Part shown: positions 61,540 through 64,000 of the stretch, one piece after another | How the letters are laid out: the number at the start of each line of letters is the position of its first letter | Position numbering within the stretch: position 1 is the first letter of the stretch | NCBI GenBank assembly: GCA_044449065.1 | Contig: JBIOHP010000012.1 | Location: 1 to 64,000, forward strand | Length of the DNA stretch: 64,000 nt | Direction: 5' to 3' | Source: JBIOHP01 sp044449065 | Lineage (GTDB): Bacteria > Bacteroidota > Ignavibacteria > UBA10030 > SZUA-254 | Program-made: the position numbers and the translations under genes | The notes under the pieces: generated by a model | Seen by the model: only the letters and a program-made list of their open reading frames with translations | Database searches by the model: none | What the model was told of the DNA's origin: nothing

Positions 61540-63024
61540 TTAAAAAAATACCAACCATATCACAAAGAACAACGGCAGTAGAATTGGAATTGAATACCGT
61601 GTGATATACTCAATAAACGACGGGCACTTTGTATGATGCTGCTCTGCGATTGATTTAATCATAAAGTTTGGTCCGTTCCCTATATACGTCATCGCTCCAA
61701 AGAACACCGCACCAATTGATACCGCCTTTAAATATATCTCACTATTCGCGATGAGATACGATATACGGATATTTTCAACAGAGACTACTCCCGCCGCAAC
61801 AGATTCTGATTGATTAGCCAATAACACCTGCATCGCTCGTTGAATATCGGGAGCCATTTGCATCGCGGCATTTCCTTTTGCCGTAATAAGATTTTGTACC
61901 TGGCTCACGGCTTCCGGAGTAACATTTAAACCAATAGCGGCGTGAAGAAAATTGTAATACGTCGGGGCATTATCCAGCACGCTCGAAAGTCCCCCTGTCG
62001 CCCAGTAATACGCTCCGGCGGTCTTCAGACCGATGGCTGCGGCGTGAGCTTCCAGCAAATCAAGCGCCGGAACCATGGTGATAAATATTCCGAAAAATAA
62101 TATCGCAACTTCCACAATCGGATGAAAAGCGAAATTATTCTGTTTGTGGATGTCCTTCCTTGTGGTGATATACGAGCCCGCCGCCGCGCAGATCATGATA
62201 ATCTCGCGGATGTATTTCGGCTCGCGAATGAACACAGCAATAAGAATAATGGCTATAAAGAACGTGTTTTGCAAGCCGCGAACCTGCGCTTCTTCATGAA
62301 ATTCCACTGATGGGGCGAGATGCTGCTCTCTTAATATTTTCTTAAACGATATGGAATCGATAATAAAAAATAGGATAAGAAGAACCGCAAGAGCAAATAC
62401 CCATATCACCCATAAGTTTTTAACCGCCCAGAAAAATGGCACGCCGATGAGATACCCCAGAAACAGAGGCGGATCGCCGATGGGCGTAAGCGCTCCTCCT
62501 ATATTTCCCACCAGAAATATGAAAAATATTATATGGAAGGGTTTTAAGCGGTTCTTATTAACGTTCAGGTAGGGCCTGATCATGATCATCGATGCGCCGG
62601 TCGTCCCGACAACATTCGATATGATCGCGCCGATTAACAACGTGAGCGTGTTGGAGACCGGATTCGATTTTCCCCTTAACCTGATGACTATCCCGCCGGA
62701 AACAATAAATAACGAGGCAAGCAGCACAATGAAACTGATGTAATCATTGAACGTGCGGTACTCCCTGCTCAGATCACCGACCGAGACCAGATAATAAAGA
62801 ATGGTAAGCGCTGCAAAACCGAATGAGAAAAAAGGATAGTATCTCTCCCACCATTCTTTATTAATAAGCGGCATGACGGCAATCGCCAGAAGCAATAAAA
62901 CGAATGGCGCCACCGAGAGCGTTGAAAGATCTGAAATACTTTGGAAGATGAGGAGGATAGAACTTATGGGAGAAATAATACCCGGAATACCAACGCTGAA
63001 AGAATATCCGATGACGCCGTGCAT
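61540..63024 (-). CDS. NhaD/CitMHS-like sodium:proton antiporter
   Basis: This integral membrane protein (494 aa from ATG 63024; GTG 63027 adds one residue) belongs to the ion-transporter superfamily that holds NhaD and CitMHS_2 proteins. About 12 helices are visible, with a conserved GNIGGALTPIGDPPLFLGY segment typical of the family and the NVVGTTGASMIMIRP region. It lies between nuoM and nuoN; its ATG overlaps the nuoM stop (TGATG). It would exchange Na+ (or another cation) for H+. Whether it also exports an anion such as arsenite cannot be excluded. Confidence 0.87.
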   Translation of the reverse strand: MHGVIGYSFSVGIPGIISPISSILLIFQSISDLSTLSVAPFVLLLLAIAVMPLINKEWWERYYPFFSFGFAALTILYYLVSVGDLSREYRTFNDYISFIVLLASLFIVSGGIVIRLRGKSNPVSNTLTLLIGAIISNVVGTTGASMIMIRPYLNVNKNRLKPFHIIFFIFLVGNIGGALTPIGDPPLFLGYLIGVPFFWAVKNLWVIWVFALAVLLILFFIIDSISFKKILREQHLAPSVEFHEEAQVRGLQNTFFIAIILIAVFIREPKYIREIIMICAAAGSYITTRKDIHKQNNFAFHPIVEVAILFFGIFITMVPALDLLEAHAAAIGLKTAGAYYWATGGLSSVLDNAPTYYNFLHAAIGLNVTPEAVSQVQNLITAKGNAAMQMAPDIQRAMQVLLANQSESVAAGVVSVENIRISYLIANSEIYLKAVSIGAVFFGAMTYIGNGPNFMIKSIAEQHHTKCPSFIEYITRYSIPILLPLFFVIWLVFF

Positions 63025-64000
63025 CACTTCGGCTGGTCAGCCGGACGAGTATCGATCCGGTTGAGTGTCAGCGCGTGCGGTGATTGTTGCGGAGTATAAA
63101 CCGAAACCACTTTCGTTGCCGCAAGTGAGCTTTTCTTCAGGAATGTGCCCGGATATACCCCGATCCAAACGATAAAAAGAATGATGGGAACCATGAGGGC
63201 AAACTCGCGCCATGAGAGATCGTTTAATTTTTCATTGAGGGCGTTCGTGATTTTACCGAAGATTACCCGTTGATACATCCACAAAAGATACACTGCCGCG
63301 AAGATAACTCCCGTTGCAGCAAAAATCGTAAACCATTTATTGATGAAGGGCGAATGGAACGCCCCCAGCAGAATGAGAAACTCCCCGACGAATCCGTTTA
63401 AGCCCGGCAATCCAATCGATGATAATGAGACAATCATAAAAATAGTCGAAAAGACCGGCATCACTTTCGCTAAGCCGCCAAATTCTGATATCATGCGGGT
63501 ATGGCGGCGTTCGTAGATCATCCCCACCATAAGGAATAACGCCCCTGTCGATAAACCATGATTGACCATCTGAATGATGCTTCCCTGAATTCCCTCATCG
63601 GTCAGGGAACAGATTCCCAGAACGACAAATCCCAAATGACTCACCGAAGAATACGCGACCAATTTTTTCATATCGGTTTGCACCATGGAAACAAGCGCAC
63701 CGTAGATAATCCCTATGACTGCGAGCGTTGAGAGATACGGAAGAAATATCAGAGCCGCTGAGGGAAATAACGGGAAACAGAATCTGAGCAAGCCGTATGT
63801 TCCCATTTTCAGCAAAACACCGGCAAGGAGAACGCTGCCTGCGGTTGGCGCTTCCACGTGGGCATCGGGCAGCCATGTGTGAAACGGAAAGAGCGGCACC
63901 TTAATGGCAAAACTGATTGTGAAGGCGAGGAACATCCAAATTTGAATTCCGATCGGAATTTGCGGTCCGATGATATTGAGCTGCTGCAATTCGGTGGTGA
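63024..64000 (-). CDS. nuoM: NADH-quinone oxidoreductase subunit M (5' part cut by window edge)
   Basis: NuoM is the second antiporter-like pump subunit of complex I. The last ~325 residues are visible, including the conserved FAIKVPLFPFHTWLPDAHVE and KKLVAYSSVSHLGF segments and the NHGLSTGALFLMVGM helix. The reading frame continues beyond 64000 without a stop, so the start is outside the window; the leucine TTG at 63989 is not the start. Its stop overlaps the antiporter start. Confidence 0.96.
   Translation of the reverse strand, partial: TTELQQLNIIGPQIPIGIQIWMFLAFTISFAIKVPLFPFHTWLPDAHVEAPTAGSVLLAGVLLKMGTYGLLRFCFPLFPSAALIFLPYLSTLAVIGIIYGALVSMVQTDMKKLVAYSSVSHLGFVVLGICSLTDEGIQGSIIQMVNHGLSTGALFLMVGMIYERRHTRMISEFGGLAKVMPVFSTIFMIVSLSSIGLPGLNGFVGEFLILLGAFHSPFINKWFTIFAATGVIFAAVYLLWMYQRVIFGKITNALNEKLNDLSWREFALMVPIILFIVWIGVYPGTFLKKSSLAATKVVSVYTPQQSPHALTLNRIDTRPADQPK

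Noticed and set aside
63987..63989. TTG at 63989 as the nuoM start
   Set aside because: The frame stays open to the window edge, and the residues upstream continue the NuoM family sequence, so the gene is simply cut by the window.
1..64000. CRISPR array
   Set aside because: No regularly spaced direct repeats with unique spacers were seen; the repeat families are dispersed and palindromic, and the tandem repeat near purF has no spacers.

Overview
This window is a gene-dense piece of a bacterial chromosome. It most likely comes from the Ignavibacteria/Chlorobi side of the Bacteroidota (FCB) group. Two secreted proteins end in a type IX secretion (T9SS) sorting domain that contains the NYPNPFNP signature typical of that lineage. 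The four clear promoters I can read are of the ordinary TTGACA/TATAAT type rather than the -33/-7 type of classical Bacteroidetes. The lineage call is inference; no rRNA is present. Nearly every gene lies on the minus strand. The exceptions are a four-repeat Myb-like protein (249-857), a TrmH-type methyltransferase (19081-19647) and an orphan membrane protein (29853-30767). I describe the layout below in coordinate order.

0-13 kb: a Myb/SANT-like repeat protein faces a T9SS-exported subtilisin across a shared terminator. Then come nadD and a tightly coupled surface-glycan cluster (GT4, CgeB-like GT, Wzx-like flippase, two GT2, GT4; mostly ATGA overlaps), a CNNM/CorC-type membrane protein and truA. 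13-24 kb: translation and stringent-response housekeeping (mtaB, rpsA, ispH, cmk, ruvX, an HU/IHF protein, a bifunctional Rel/SpoT). 24-30 kb: a STAS protein, an EamA transporter, a DUF362 protein, a DPPR-synthase-like UbiA prenyltransferase and a B12-dependent acyl-CoA mutase large subunit whose selectivity residues look like isobutyryl-CoA mutase. 30-43 kb: the AT-rich orphan, mutL, a dipeptide epimerase, ftsY, pgsA, purF, a T9SS protein with eleven 29-residue YD-type repeats, nadB and coaE.

43-53 kb is the conserved translation/division block thrS-infC-rpmI-rplT-pheS-pheT-(zapB-like)-zapA-rny. infC begins with the rare AUU codon (50802, upstream of the first ATG). A long-hairpin RNA that I interpret as 6S RNA sits between zapA and rny. 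52.8-53.5 kb carries four tRNAs (Val-GAC, Leu-TAA, Cys-GCA, Gly-GCC). 53.6-64 kb: a CYTH protein, greA, ribBA, yajC, tgt, vanZ-like, the NAD(P)HX repair enzyme, nuoN, an NhaD/CitMHS-type ion antiporter and the 3' part of nuoM. The antiporter lies between nuoM and nuoN, which suggests that ion exchange and respiratory complex I are co-expressed.

Long non-coding gaps are filled with palindromic repeats. One dispersed family has four copies (32.8, 40.3, 53.1 and 61.4 kb), and there are several nested inverted repeats. I found no CRISPR array, no intact insertion sequence, no prophage and no clear defence island. The best leads are the 6S candidate, the nuo-embedded antiporter, the ICM-like mutase, the four-repeat HTH protein, the YD-repeat secreted protein and the repeat families.
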